Assembly: GCA_003645255.1 (NCBI GenBank)
Contig: QNES01000005.1
Coordinates: 1 to 58,983 of the forward strand
Direction: 5' to 3'
From: Gammaproteobacteria bacterium
Lineage (GTDB): Bacteria; Pseudomonadota; Gammaproteobacteria; Beggiatoales; Beggiatoaceae
DNA length: 58,983 nucleotides
In this document: piece after piece, positions 8,144 through 18,280 of the stretch
Layout of the letters: every line of letters begins with the position of its first letter
Numbering within the stretch: the first letter of the stretch is position 1
Program-made: the position numbers and the translations under genes
Notes under the pieces: model-generated
Told to the model about the DNA's origin: nothing
The model's database searches: none
Seen by the model: the letters and a program-made list of their open reading frames with translations, nothing else

Positions 8144-8716
8144 ATGATTAAACATTTTGCAAAAAATTTCATTGCAGGCATGATTGCAATGTTGCCAATC
8201 GTCAGCACATTCATTGCCATCGCATTTATTGAAAGAAGCCTTTCATTATCCGGTATCGCAGATTTAGATTTTTATTTTCCCGGCTTGGGAATTATTATAG
8301 CCGTTATGACGCTATATTTGGTTGGTTTAGTGGCTACTTCTTTTCTTGGCAAGTTTGTTTGGAGTGGTATTGATCTCATTTTTGAACGCATCCCAGCGAT
8401 TGGGCAAATATACAAAGCCATTAAGGAAATATTAGGTTATGACACTGGCGATGAAACCGTGTTTAAGGCAGTTGTGCTATATAAAGATGCTGCAACTTGT
8501 TCTGAAGAAATTGGTTTGGTAACCAGGGAATATGAAGATGATGAGGGGTGCAGCAAATCATTTATTTATGTTCCAAATTCGCCTACACCTACAAGTGGTA
8601 GATTGCTGATAATAGAATCAAATAAATTGAAGGAAATTGATATAACTCCCAATGAAGCACTGAAAATGATTTTAGCTGTCGGAAAAATCGAACTGAAAAT
8701 GACTTCCATAAATTAA
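8144..8716 (+). CDS. DUF502 family inner membrane protein
   Basis: A 190-residue protein with two hydrophobic segments (about residues 10-30 and 45-75) followed by a soluble domain of about 110 residues. The segment ERIPAIGQIYKAIKEIL near residue 85 matches the conserved IP..xxIY..xKq signature of the DUF502 family, whose function is unknown. The start ATG at 8144 has GAAAGG about 8 nt upstream. It stands alone between the CRISPR trailer and the convergent bamB gene, with no operon partner. Confidence 0.75.
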   Translation: MIKHFAKNFIAGMIAMLPIVSTFIAIAFIERSLSLSGIADLDFYFPGLGIIIAVMTLYLVGLVATSFLGKFVWSGIDLIFERIPAIGQIYKAIKEILGYDTGDETVFKAVVLYKDAATCSEEIGLVTREYEDDEGCSKSFIYVPNSPTPTSGRLLIIESNKLKEIDITPNEALKMILAVGKIELKMTSIN

Positions 8717-8829
8717 AAACTGACGCACTCAACAATAAATAGCTTGGGTATTTACAATACATTAGAAACCCAGTTTTTAGGGGGCAACCACAGTGATTGC
8801 CCTTACAATCTAATGGCTCCCTTCCCGAT

Positions 8830-9972
8830 TTATTCCGGACGTAATGCCACCATCTCCCCCAGACTGTTATAAACCACTAAAATATCATCGACAACCAGTG
8901 GTGGCACGGTAATACTGGCATTGCTAATGCGAGTACGGGCGACAAATTGCCCATCTTCGCGCCGCATCCAATGCAAATAACCTTCTATATCGCCAACCAC
9001 CACATAATTACCAATACTGACGGGAGCAGTAACGTTACGAGCTTGAAGTTTATCTTGTTTCCACCAATCTTTACCTTCATAACGATCAATTGCCCAAATA
9101 TGACTTTGAGTATCGCTCACATAAAGGTAATCAAAATCTGCCCCTAAACCGGCGTAGGCGGACAATTTTTTATTCCATAATAGCTTTCCGAGGCTCAGAT
9201 CAATTGCAACAGTCTGCCCCTGGTAACTTGTGACATAAATAGTATCGTCTATTAAAAGTGGATCAGCATCAATATCAACCATACGCTCCAATTGAGAACG
9301 TCCACGCGGTACCGCTATAGGCACCTCCCAAAGTACTTTACCTGTATGCAATTCTAAAAGGGCTATTTTGCCATTATCAAAGCCGGCAATTATCAAATCA
9401 TGTTTAACAACTGGTGAACTGACACCGCGTAAACTCAATAACGGAATACGGTTTCGTTCATATACCCATAAGCGTCCCCCGGTTTGACTATCAAGACCAA
9501 ACAATTTGCCATCAATGGTACGTATTACCACCACACCTTGGCTAAGACGTGGTTTTGCCAAAACTTCACTGCTAACCTTGACACGCCATTGTTCAATACC
9601 GTCCGTTTCAGACAGGGCAATGACATCACCTTTTTGGCTACCGACAATGACTAAACCCTCACCTACGCCTGGGCTGGATGACAGGGGTACTTCTGTTTTT
9701 TGTTCCCAGAATGCTTTGCCATCATTAAAGTAAAATGCTCGTACAATACCTTTTGGGGAGGTTGTGAACAATTGACCGTTGTGAAATGCGGGGGAAAGTT
9801 TAAGATGAGCTTTATCGGTGCCGCCCCCGGCATAAGCAGTCCATAACGTTTTTACCGTCAAAGTGGGAATTAATTTAACTAACTGAGCTGGCGGTTCAGT
9901 GTTATCCTTGCTGCCGATGCCACAGCCGTTTAATATGATTAGGATAGTAAATAATAAGATAGGCTGATGCAT
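8830..9972 (-). CDS. bamB: Outer membrane assembly lipoprotein BamB
   Basis: A 380-residue lipoprotein with signal peptide and lipobox ILNGC at its N-terminus, followed by PQQ-type beta-propeller blades (repeats such as GKAFWEQKT, GGRLWVYER, GKLLWNKKL). BamB is the periplasmic scaffold of the BAM complex that folds outer membrane proteins. It follows yfgM on the same strand, as in the gammaproteobacterial hisS-yfgM-bamB-der order; der is not next, its place being taken by the convergent DUF502 gene. Confidence 0.9.
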   Translation of the reverse strand: MHQPILLFTILIILNGCGIGSKDNTEPPAQLVKLIPTLTVKTLWTAYAGGGTDKAHLKLSPAFHNGQLFTTSPKGIVRAFYFNDGKAFWEQKTEVPLSSSPGVGEGLVIVGSQKGDVIALSETDGIEQWRVKVSSEVLAKPRLSQGVVVIRTIDGKLFGLDSQTGGRLWVYERNRIPLLSLRGVSSPVVKHDLIIAGFDNGKIALLELHTGKVLWEVPIAVPRGRSQLERMVDIDADPLLIDDTIYVTSYQGQTVAIDLSLGKLLWNKKLSAYAGLGADFDYLYVSDTQSHIWAIDRYEGKDWWKQDKLQARNVTAPVSIGNYVVVGDIEGYLHWMRREDGQFVARTRISNASITVPPLVVDDILVVYNSLGEMVALRPE

Positions 9973-10005
9973 AACTTTTTGTTTTGAAAAGCGGAAATGA
10001 CAGAA

Positions 10006-10030
10006 CTGACAGGTTTTAAAAACCTGTCAG
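10006..10030. repeat. Dispersed CCTGTCAG hairpin, copy 1
   Basis: CTGACAGGTTTT and its reverse complement are separated by one base, giving a tight hairpin between yfgM and bamB. Related hairpins lie at 27646-27678, 38129-38161 and 48491-48523. It may attenuate transcription between the two genes. Confidence 0.6.
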
Positions 10031-10099
10031 CTCTCAAAAAATCCAAAATCTTGACCGCTTAAAGTATAGGTTTAAAATATGACATTGTCAAGTTAATTT

Positions 10100-11047
10100 T
10101 TAATGAGCAACTGTTGAAGATAGTGATTCAACTGGTTCAGCTGGAACAGTTAAAATCATCTCTTGCGTCGTACTGGGATGACCCATAGCTGAAGCCTGGA
10201 CACTCGTCTCTATTAAAATCGTTTCTTGCATCGTACTGGGATGCCCTATAGCTGAAGCCTGGGCACTCGTCTCTGTTAAAACCGTTTCTTGCGTCGTACT
10301 GGGATGACCCATAGCTGAAGCTTGGACACTCGTCTCTGTTAAAACCGTTTCTTGCATCGTATTGGGATGCCCTATAGTTGAAAATGGCGCACTGCCTTCA
10401 ATACGCGCCTCTTTTTCAAAACCTAAATTATCCCGTTTTAACTGAATCCAATCATGATGTTGGGGTGATAAATCATGACTGCCCAAAGCTTCAATATAGG
10501 CAGTGCGAGCTGCGTCGATTTGACCTTGTGCCAGTGCAACATCCCCCCGTAATTCAGCATAAGCCCCTTTAAACTTGCTAATTGATATGCCTTCAATCAG
10601 GGCATTAGCTTCCGACAGCTTTTCTTGTGACAAAAACAATCGTGCTTTACGTAAGCGAGCGATATGCGTTAATTCATTGATATCGCCATTTTGATCTATC
10701 ACCCATTGTAAACGAGCATGACTGCTATCAATATCCCCATCGTCCAAATCTTGACGTGCCAAATTGAGTACTGCTAGTACGGCATAAGGGCTGCCGCTGT
10801 AATCAGATAATAATTGACCGGCTAAATCATGCGCCTGTTTAACCTGTTTGTTTTCCAGAGAAAACAGCACTTGTTCATAAATACCTGAGGCTAATTGCGC
10901 CTGTTGATCGCTATGGGTTTGCCACCAACGCCAACCTCCCAAGAGTGCAACTCCTAATAGTATGCCGGTGAAAACTGAAATACCATTTTCCTTCCACCAT
11001 TTTTTTATCGCTTCAACTTGTTCTTCTTCAGTTTCGTAAGTTGCCAT
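10100..11047 (-). CDS. yfgM: YfgM-like TPR protein, ancillary to the Sec translocon
   Basis: A 315-residue protein with a short cytoplasmic N-terminus, one membrane segment (about residues 20-40, ISVFTGILLGVALLGGW) and a periplasmic TPR-like domain to about residue 215. In E. coli YfgM associates with SecYEG and periplasmic chaperones. Position between hisS and bamB supports the name. The family is normally close to 210 residues; here about 100 extra residues follow, most of them 21-residue repeats (GHPSTTQETVLTETSVQASAM type) that have no counterpart in ordinary YfgM. The start ATG is directly preceded by TAACTGA-type heptamers rather than a clear Shine-Dalgarno site. Confidence 0.82.
   Translation of the reverse strand: MATYETEEEQVEAIKKWWKENGISVFTGILLGVALLGGWRWWQTHSDQQAQLASGIYEQVLFSLENKQVKQAHDLAGQLLSDYSGSPYAVLAVLNLARQDLDDGDIDSSHARLQWVIDQNGDINELTHIARLRKARLFLSQEKLSEANALIEGISISKFKGAYAELRGDVALAQGQIDAARTAYIEALGSHDLSPQHHDWIQLKRDNLGFEKEARIEGSAPFSTIGHPNTMQETVLTETSVQASAMGHPSTTQETVLTETSAQASAIGHPSTMQETILIETSVQASAMGHPSTTQEMILTVPAEPVESLSSTVAH
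10148..10372 (-). repeat. 63-bp tandem repeat within yfgM, 3.6 copies
   Basis: Three full 63-bp units and a 36-bp partial one encode 21-residue repeats starting GHPST or GHPNT. Units differ at a few bases, with alternate units resembling each other (Met/Ile at the last position, Thr/Met at the fifth), which suggests growth by doubling of a two-unit block. Confidence 0.92.
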
Positions 11048-11073
11048 ATCAATTATCAGTTATCAGTTATCAA
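11048..11073 (-). repeat. TAACTGA heptamers between hisS and yfgM
   Basis: Read on the minus strand, about three heptamers start at the hisS stop TGA and end one base before the yfgM ATG. The array therefore supplies the hisS stop and the whole yfgM leader. Confidence 0.85.
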
Positions 11074-12365
11074 TTCCCAATTACCTCGTTTCCAAATTCT
11101 AACGATTTGAGATAATTAGCTAGTTCAGATTGCGCTATTAAAGTTTGTGCTTGATTATCGCGCAAATATTTTAGGGTAACTTGGCGCGATGCGATTTCAT
11201 TTTCACCGAGTACAATAGCTATTTTTGCCCCACTTTTATCAGCACGTTTAAACTGGTTTTTCAAACTACCACCACCACAATGAGTAAGCAAACGCAATTG
11301 AGGCAATGTATCGCGTAAAGATTCTGCCAAACGAAAGCCCTGTTGTACTGCCTCATTACCCATCATAATCAAATAGGCATGAGGCGCATTATTAGGTATG
11401 GGTAACTCATTTTGTGATAATAACAAAACAAGCCGTTCAATACCCATCGCAAAACCCATCGCAGGTGTAGGGCGTTTGCCACCGAGTTGTTCAACCAGCG
11501 TATCATAGCGCCCCCCAGCACATACTGTCCCTTGCGCCCCTAATTGTTGTGTTACCCATTCAAACACCGTTCGATTATAATAATCCAACCCCCGTACTAA
11601 TCTGGGATTAACCCGGTAAGTGATGTTGGTTTGATCCAGCAATTGTTTAAGTGCCACAAAGTGTTCTTGTGATTCTTCATCCAAATGTTCTAACAACTGC
11701 GGCGCCGCTTCAATCAGCCCTTGCATTTCAGGATTTTTACTATCCAATATCCGCAAAGGATTCGTGTGCAAGCGGCGTTGGCTGTCAGCATCCAACCTAT
11801 TCATCTGCTCAGAAAAATAATTGACTAATTGCTCACGATAAGCCACTCGTGCATCAGCTGAACCAAGTGAATTAATTTGTAATTCTAAATCATTTAAACC
11901 CAGTTTTTGCCAAAAACGCGCTGTCATCAAAATCATTTCAGCATCAATATCGGGTCCAGCCAATCCATACGCTTCAGCACCGATTTGATGAAATTGTCGA
12001 TACCGCCCCTGCTGCGGACGTTCATGGCGAAACATGGGACCTATATACCATAAACGTTGTATCTGGTTATAAAACAACCCATTTTCAATACCCGCCCGTA
12101 CACACCCAGCTGTCCCTTCGGGACGTAAAGTCAGACTATCCCCATTACGATCCATGAAGGTGAACATTTCTTTTTCAACAATATCTGTCACTTCCCCAAT
12201 AGAACGACTAAATAAATCTGTCTTTTCCAGCAAAGGTAAACGGATTTCTTGATAGCCGTAAGTTTCTAACACTTGACGGAGAACACCTTCAATGTGTTGC
12301 CAAATCGTGGTTAGCGTCGGGATAATATCATTCATTCCCCGAATGGCTTGAATAGATTTTTTCAT
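11070..12365 (-). CDS. hisS: Histidine-tRNA ligase
   Basis: A 431-residue class II aminoacyl-tRNA synthetase that charges tRNA-His. Motif 2 is seen as [19 protein letters not shown] near residue 115, the histidine-binding loop as [12 protein letters not shown] near 260, and motif 3 as [15 protein letters not shown] near 310; a C-terminal anticodon-binding domain follows. Length is normal. It is the first gene of a hisS-yfgM-bamB set on the minus strand. The last codons and the stop run into the heptamer array before yfgM. Confidence 0.96.
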   Translation of the reverse strand: MKKSIQAIRGMNDIIPTLTTIWQHIEGVLRQVLETYGYQEIRLPLLEKTDLFSRSIGEVTDIVEKEMFTFMDRNGDSLTLRPEGTAGCVRAGIENGLFYNQIQRLWYIGPMFRHERPQQGRYRQFHQIGAEAYGLAGPDIDAEMILMTARFWQKLGLNDLELQINSLGSADARVAYREQLVNYFSEQMNRLDADSQRRLHTNPLRILDSKNPEMQGLIEAAPQLLEHLDEESQEHFVALKQLLDQTNITYRVNPRLVRGLDYYNRTVFEWVTQQLGAQGTVCAGGRYDTLVEQLGGKRPTPAMGFAMGIERLVLLLSQNELPIPNNAPHAYLIMMGNEAVQQGFRLAESLRDTLPQLRLLTHCGGGSLKNQFKRADKSGAKIAIVLGENEIASRQVTLKYLRDNQAQTLIAQSELANYLKSLEFGNEVIGN

Positions 12366-12368
12366 AAT

Positions 12369-12411
12369 AATTAGTGGTTAATGGTTAATAATTAATAGTT
12401 AATGGTTAATT
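12369..12411 (-). repeat. TTAACCA/TTAATTA-type repeats before hisS
   Basis: Degenerate 7-nt units (minus strand ATTAACC, ATTAACT) fill the 45 bases in front of the hisS start, in the position held by TAACTGA arrays elsewhere. A second short block (ATTAATC/ATTAACC) lies at 12473-12500 in the otherwise featureless AT-rich gap between hisS and the next gene. Confidence 0.65.
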
Positions 12412-12669
12412 CTATTTTGTCATGTTCAAAATTAACTAATAGCCGCAGATGGAACATATGGTAAATAGTTCAGCATTAATCATTAATCATTAACCATTAT
12501 TATATAAAGTGAAAATTTTTGTTATGATGTGATTTTAAATTTTTTCAATTATCTTGGTATATTTTTTATGATTTGTCACACTTTCCAGTTTATGTTTTAA
12601 ATACGATTTGAAAAAATTATTAATCTCATGGCATTTAATACTATTTCTTATTATTCCATAAAAAAAATC

Positions 12670-13305
12670 ATGAACACATTTAAATTTTATCCCATTAAAT
12701 TAATAACTATTTACATAATATTATTAATGCTTATATTTTCCGCCTGTACATCACAAGATGAAAAAATGAAGCAATATAAAAAACAAGCGCTCATGAATGC
12801 CTGGGAACATGAACAGGAATTGGTAAGTCTTGGACATAGTGGAACTCGTGAATGGAGTGAAGCTGAAAGAATTGAACTGCTTGAAACCGGTAAAATTAAT
12901 GGCTATGAGGGGCGTTATATTCACAAACGAATTGAAAATCATCTTCATCTTGCAACCAATCCAGATAACATTATTTTTATAAAAATAGGAGAACTATCTA
13001 TATCAAAAAAAGCATTACAAGAAGCTTCATTGCGTTCATATCTTTTAAACTATGAAAAAAATAAATATGCACTTTGGGGAGGTGTTATACTTTCCCTTAC
13101 TATACTAATCGTCGCATTTAAAAAACAACAGGGAATGATTATCTATCCAGCTATAATCGGTGCCGTTTTAGGGGCGATCAGACTAGGTGTCGTATCAAAA
13201 TGGTCAATAATGGCAACGCTCGGTGGATTGGCAAGTGGGCTAATCATGGGTACACTAGCAGGTTTGTTTATTTTTTTAGTGATAATTTCGGTTGGCGTAG
13301 GTTAA
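12670..13305 (+). CDS. Predicted lipoprotein with three C-terminal membrane segments
   Basis: Not recognised. I start it at ATG 12670, 14 codons inside the longest frame, because this places a signal peptide directly before the lipobox-like IFSAC (Cys 26). After it come a charged soluble stretch (about residues 27-120) and three hydrophobic segments rich in glycine (about 135-155, 162-182 and 186-210). A lipid-anchored N-terminus joined to a glycine-rich three-helix C-terminus is unusual. It lies alone between hisS (divergent) and pheS. Total length 211 residues. Confidence 0.6.
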   Translation: MNTFKFYPIKLITIYIILLMLIFSACTSQDEKMKQYKKQALMNAWEHEQELVSLGHSGTREWSEAERIELLETGKINGYEGRYIHKRIENHLHLATNPDNIIFIKIGELSISKKALQEASLRSYLLNYEKNKYALWGGVILSLTILIVAFKKQQGMIIYPAIIGAVLGAIRLGVVSKWSIMATLGGLASGLIMGTLAGLFIFLVIISVGVG

Positions 13306-13330
13306 GACACTATCATAGTAATTGTGAATT

Positions 13331-14396
<1,066 letters not shown>

Positions 14397-14534
14397 TATA
14401 TGGAATTGGGAATGGGAAATTGAAAATGGGAAACGACAAATATTACTTGAGCGAAATAAATGAATAACAAAATAGGTTCACAAATCCCCATTCACAATTT
14501 CTAAAAAACTTTTGGAATTTTGCAAGTATTTCTT

Positions 14535-15620
14535 ATGTTAAAAAAAATACGCTTTTTATTAGTCTTTTTATTACTAGTAGGTTGTAGTTCAACCACCGAA
14601 GTTGTTCGTGATAAAGCCATGCTTGAACAAATTCATTTTGCTGGCAAAGATGCAAAACAAATTTTCAAGCAAGCTAAAAATGACTCTCAAAAAAAGGACT
14701 TTGAACTGGCAGCCATTGGCTATCAAAAAGCAGCTACCATGGGATTGGCAGTGGCACAAAGCGAATTGGGATTTATATACTATAAAGGGACAGGCGTGAC
14801 CCAAGACTTTGCTCAAGCCATGAAGTGGTTTCGCAAAGCCGCCAATCAGGGCTTGGCAGCCGCACAATACAACCTCGCACAACTTTACCATACAGGTAAA
14901 GACAAAGATTTTGTTCAAGCCAGCCAATGGTATCGCAAAGCGGCGGCTCAAGGCGATGTTAAAGCTTTATATCATTTAGGACTCATCAATTATAATGGTG
15001 GCGAAGGAATCAAACAAGATTTTGCGCAGGCAGAACACTGGTTCCAAAAAGCGGCCACGAAAGGTTCTGCTAAAGCACTCTATCACTTGGGAAAAATGTA
15101 CCATCAGGGTGATGGTGTCAATCAGGACCGAGCGATAGCGCAACAATGGTATCAAAAAGCCGCGGCCAAAAATCAGGCCCCCGCTCAATATAGTTTAGGG
15201 TTGATGTACTTTCAAGGGGATGGTGTCACTCAAAATTTTACGAAAGCTGAAAACTGGTTTCGTAAAGCTGCCAAACAGAACTATGCACCCGCTCAAAGTG
15301 GATTAGGGCAATTATACTATGAAGGTAAAGGGGTACCACAACATTTTAGTGAAGCTGTTTTTTGGTCCAAAAAAGCCGCAGAGCAAGGTTTGGCGGATGC
15401 CCAAAACAATCTTGGCATGATGTATTATAAAGGTAATGGTGTTCCACAAGATTTAGTGTTAGCCTATCAATGGGTTTCATTAGCCGCTAGCCAAGGCAAT
15501 CAGGAAGCGATTAAAGGACGAGATTTTTTAGTCAAACAGTTATCGGTAGAACAACTGACAAAAGGGGAACTTTTAGCGCGTGAATGGACCAAAAATCATT
15601 CCCGTTCCGTTATTAAGTAA
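14535..15620 (+). CDS. Sel1-repeat lipoprotein
   Basis: A 361-residue protein. I start at ATG 14535 rather than an upstream TTG because it puts the signal peptide (KKIRFLLVFLLLVGC) and lipobox LVGC right at the N-terminus. The rest is about eight Sel1-like repeats of about 36 residues with the consensus AQ..LG.MYY.G.GV.QD...A..W..KAA.QG, an alpha-solenoid used for protein contacts. Partners are unknown. The second Sel1 protein, 300 bp downstream, suggests an old duplication, but the two are separated by a foldback element. Confidence 0.85.
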   Translation: MLKKIRFLLVFLLLVGCSSTTEVVRDKAMLEQIHFAGKDAKQIFKQAKNDSQKKDFELAAIGYQKAATMGLAVAQSELGFIYYKGTGVTQDFAQAMKWFRKAANQGLAAAQYNLAQLYHTGKDKDFVQASQWYRKAAAQGDVKALYHLGLINYNGGEGIKQDFAQAEHWFQKAATKGSAKALYHLGKMYHQGDGVNQDRAIAQQWYQKAAAKNQAPAQYSLGLMYFQGDGVTQNFTKAENWFRKAAKQNYAPAQSGLGQLYYEGKGVPQHFSEAVFWSKKAAEQGLADAQNNLGMMYYKGNGVPQDLVLAYQWVSLAASQGNQEAIKGRDFLVKQLSVEQLTKGELLAREWTKNHSRSVIK

Positions 15621-15650
15621 TTTATCTTTGTACAAGACATTTTTATTTTA

Positions 15651-15773
15651 AGGAACGTGCATAAAATAACTAAGTCAACTGTGGGGTAACCACAAGGGAT
15701 TACCCCTTTGGTACCTTGATTGATGTAGGCTGCACACCTTTATGGTTGCCCTAGTTATTTCAGACACGTTCCT
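15651..15773. repeat. 123-bp MITE-like element between the two Sel1 genes
   Basis: Terminal inverted repeats of 21 bp (left starts AGGAACGTGCATAAA, right ends AGACACGTTCCT) match at about 18 of 21 positions. Inside is the hairpin GGGGTAACCACAAGGGATTACCCC. No coding capacity. Its left end and inner hairpin recur at 33411-33480, and its right half resembles 55267-55294. It occupies most of the 296-bp gap; the remainder is AT-rich with a weak AAACCC/GGGTTT hairpin near 15848-15873. Confidence 0.75.
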
Positions 15774-15916
15774 AACTGACCTAAAATTTTCATAACTTGA
15801 TTGAGATTAAAATTAAGATTAAGATATATTATTATAAGTCGCATTAAACCCAGTTTTTAAAAAAACGGGGTTTCTATAAAAGTTATTTTCATGCTAAGTA
15901 TAAAAAAGGTGCCAAA

Positions 15917-16852
15917 ATGAAATTGTTAAATTACAACATATTTTTATTAGCGGTTATTTATCTTATTTGGATGCCGCTAGTCATAGCAGACGTAGCAGAA
16001 ACTGTCGTTGCAGAAGATGCTTTTAAACAGGCGATGGAATTTTACAAGCAAAATGATTTTGCCGAGGCAAAATCAGGGTACGAAAAAGCGGCAACCCAGG
16101 AACATGCTGAGGCTCAATACTATTTGGGGCTCCTATATGATATAGGTGAAGGTGTTCCACAAGATTTTATCAAGGCGGTGTCGTGGTATCGTAAAGCAGC
16201 AAAACAAGGACTGGTACAAGCACAACGTGCTATGGGAACCATGTACCGTGATGGAAAAGGCGTTTACCCAAATTTTGCGAAAGCCAAACAGTGGTATCTC
16301 AAAGCCGCCGAGCAAGGATTCGCTCAGGCACAATTTAATTTAGGGATGATGTACAATTATGGACAAGGTGGCTCACAGGATCTGGCTCAAGCTGAACAAT
16401 GGCTGAAAAAAGCCGCCGAACAAGGCTTGGTTAGCGCACAATATCATCTGTGGATCATGTACCGTGATGGTGGAGGCGACATTGAACAAGTGGTTGCCTG
16501 GTTTCGCAAAGGCGCAGAACAAGAAAATGCTGCTGCCCAAGCCTATTTAGCCTTAATGTATTATCAAGGTGAAGGGGTTACTAAAGACCTAGCGCAAGCT
16601 GCTTCGTTGTATCGCAAAGCAGCTAACCAGGGTGATTTTGCCGCACAATATAATTTAGGCATGATGTATGAAAAAGGTTTGGGTGTGCCACAAAATTTAG
16701 TATTATCTTATCAGTGGTATGCCGTTTCAGCAAATCGGGAAAATGAGATGGCTATTACTGCACTTGAGCAACTGAAAACGCAATTATCTCCCGAAAAAAT
16801 CAAAGAAGGGGAACGTTTGGTCCAACAGTGGACTAAAAAACACACACAATAA
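15917..16852 (+). CDS. Secreted Sel1-repeat protein
   Basis: A 311-residue protein with a signal peptide (about residues 1-25, cleaved near VIADVAE) but no lipobox, followed by about seven Sel1 repeats of the same consensus as the preceding Sel1 gene. One repeat (IMYRDGGGDIEQ) is shortened. It probably acts in the periplasm as a binding scaffold. The stop lies 12 bp before tyrA, so the two may be cotranscribed. Confidence 0.82.
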   Translation: MKLLNYNIFLLAVIYLIWMPLVIADVAETVVAEDAFKQAMEFYKQNDFAEAKSGYEKAATQEHAEAQYYLGLLYDIGEGVPQDFIKAVSWYRKAAKQGLVQAQRAMGTMYRDGKGVYPNFAKAKQWYLKAAEQGFAQAQFNLGMMYNYGQGGSQDLAQAEQWLKKAAEQGLVSAQYHLWIMYRDGGGDIEQVVAWFRKGAEQENAAAQAYLALMYYQGEGVTKDLAQAASLYRKAANQGDFAAQYNLGMMYEKGLGVPQNLVLSYQWYAVSANRENEMAITALEQLKTQLSPEKIKEGERLVQQWTKKHTQ

Positions 16853-16864
16853 GATTGTTACAAT

Positions 16865-17725
16865 ATGTTAATTCAACGTCTGACTATTATCGGTGTCGGT
16901 TTGATTGGGGGTTCTTTAGCCCGTGCCCTCAAACGAGTCGGTGCTTGTGGTGAAATAATTGGCTGTGGACGCAATGAAAGCAATTTACAACACGCCATTG
17001 ACCTGGGTGTGATAGATCGTTATGATACCGATCCTGCCAGTGCCGTTAAAAACGCTGATGTGGTTGTGATTGCTGTTCCTTTAGGTAGCATGCCGGATAT
17101 GTTTACAGCTATACGTGATGCATTGTCTCCACAAGCCATTATCACTGATGTAGGCAGTGCTAAAACCACTGTTGTGGCTTCTGGAAGACAACATTTAGGT
17201 GAACATCTACCCTATTTTGTGCCTGGTCATCCGGTCGCAGGCACGGAAAAAAGCGGGGTAGGGGCTTCGTTTGCAGAATTATTTGAAAATCGTCGCGTTA
17301 TACTGACTCCATTGCCAGAAACTGATTTAACAGCTCACGCATTAATCACTACACTATGGACTCAGACGGGAGCAGAAGTAGTAGATATGTCGGTAGCGCA
17401 TCATGATGAAGTCTTAGCAGCTACAAGTCATTTACCGCATCTATTAGCATATAGTTTGGTAGATACCTTAGCGAAAATGCAAGATAGGAAAGAAATTTTT
17501 CGATTTGCGGCGGGGGGATTTCGGGATTTTACTCGCATTGCTTCCAGTGATCCCCGTATGTGGCATGATATTTGTCTTGCTAACCGGGAGGCTATTCTTC
17601 AGGTATTGGAACAGTTTAAGACAGATTTAAGCCAATTAACTGAGGCTATTTCTCAGGGCGATAGCGATACGGTTAAAAATATTTTTACCCGCGCAAAAAG
17701 AGCCCGCGATCAATTTAGTGGTTAA
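16865..17725 (+). CDS. tyrA: Prephenate dehydrogenase
   Basis: A 286-residue NAD(P)-dependent dehydrogenase of the TyrA family, converting prephenate (or arogenate) to the tyrosine precursor. The Rossmann motif GVGLIGGSLARALK is at residues 8-21, and GHPVAGTEKSGVGAS near 120 and HHDEVLAATSHLPHLLAY near 180 are conserved active-site segments. No chorismate mutase domain is fused. It lies upstream of aroA, as in the gammaproteobacterial tyrA-aroA-cmk-rpsA order, but a 555-bp gap with repeats separates them. Confidence 0.92.
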   Translation: MLIQRLTIIGVGLIGGSLARALKRVGACGEIIGCGRNESNLQHAIDLGVIDRYDTDPASAVKNADVVVIAVPLGSMPDMFTAIRDALSPQAIITDVGSAKTTVVASGRQHLGEHLPYFVPGHPVAGTEKSGVGASFAELFENRRVILTPLPETDLTAHALITTLWTQTGAEVVDMSVAHHDEVLAATSHLPHLLAYSLVDTLAKMQDRKEIFRFAAGGFRDFTRIASSDPRMWHDICLANREAILQVLEQFKTDLSQLTEAISQGDSDTVKNIFTRAKRARDQFSG

Positions 17726-17825
17726 GGTGATTTTTTATAAAAAATAGTCACTACTCAGCCTCAAAGCTAACAAATTAATTAATCTCGCATTTTTTTTCAA
17801 GGGTATTTCTAATATGCTAAGACTG

Positions 17826-17927
17826 AGTACAACGGATTAAGGAATTCAACAGATTTTTTGATTCAAACCAAATGACAATCCGTTTATTGCTCGCAGCGTT
17901 ACTGCCTTTCCGTTCATCCGTTGTACT
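17826..17927. repeat. 102-bp foldback element with AGTACAACGGAT ends
   Basis: Perfect 12-bp terminal inverted repeats: AGTACAACGGAT at 17826 and ATCCGTTGTACT at 17916-17927. It lies in the 555-bp tyrA-aroA gap (17726-18280). The same 12 bases appear once more at 38337-38348, at the 3' end of dndE. Confidence 0.75.
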
Positions 17928-18062
17928 AAGGCTGAGTCGTTATAAAAAATATCACGTCAAACCTATTAGGATTATTTATAACTACTTAGCTTATTAAAAA
18001 AATAGTCATTATTTAAAACCTGTATATTTTAGAGTTTTTCAAATAAATATTTTTACCTATAA

Positions 18063-18145
18063 ACGGGCTTTGAAGTTTCACAATCAGGGCGAACACATAA
18101 ATTCGCCCCTACATCAAATATTTCATTGTAGGGGCAGACCACCGC
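18063..18145. repeat. Dispersed GGGCGAA/TTCGCCC repeat
   Basis: GGGCTTTGAAGTTTCACA leads into the hairpin GGGCGAAcacataaaTTCGCCC (18087-18108), and GCCCCTAC is later inverted as GTAGGGGC. The first part recurs in inverted orientation near 41055-41080, and the hairpin recurs at 31467-31490. Non-coding. Confidence 0.65.
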
Positions 18146-18280
18146 AAATGCCTTCCTTTATGAAGTTATTTAAAAGTCTATATTAAAGAAATATTTAAAC
18201 ATTTGCCTGTTTTATAATATCTTCACCAATGGCAAATAGTTCATAACATGAAATAAAAAACTTGGAATGATAAATATAAA

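Noticed and set aside
17821..17940. Insertion sequence in the tyrA-aroA gap
   Set aside because: Inverted ends exist but the 102 bp between them code for nothing, so only a MITE-like element is claimed.
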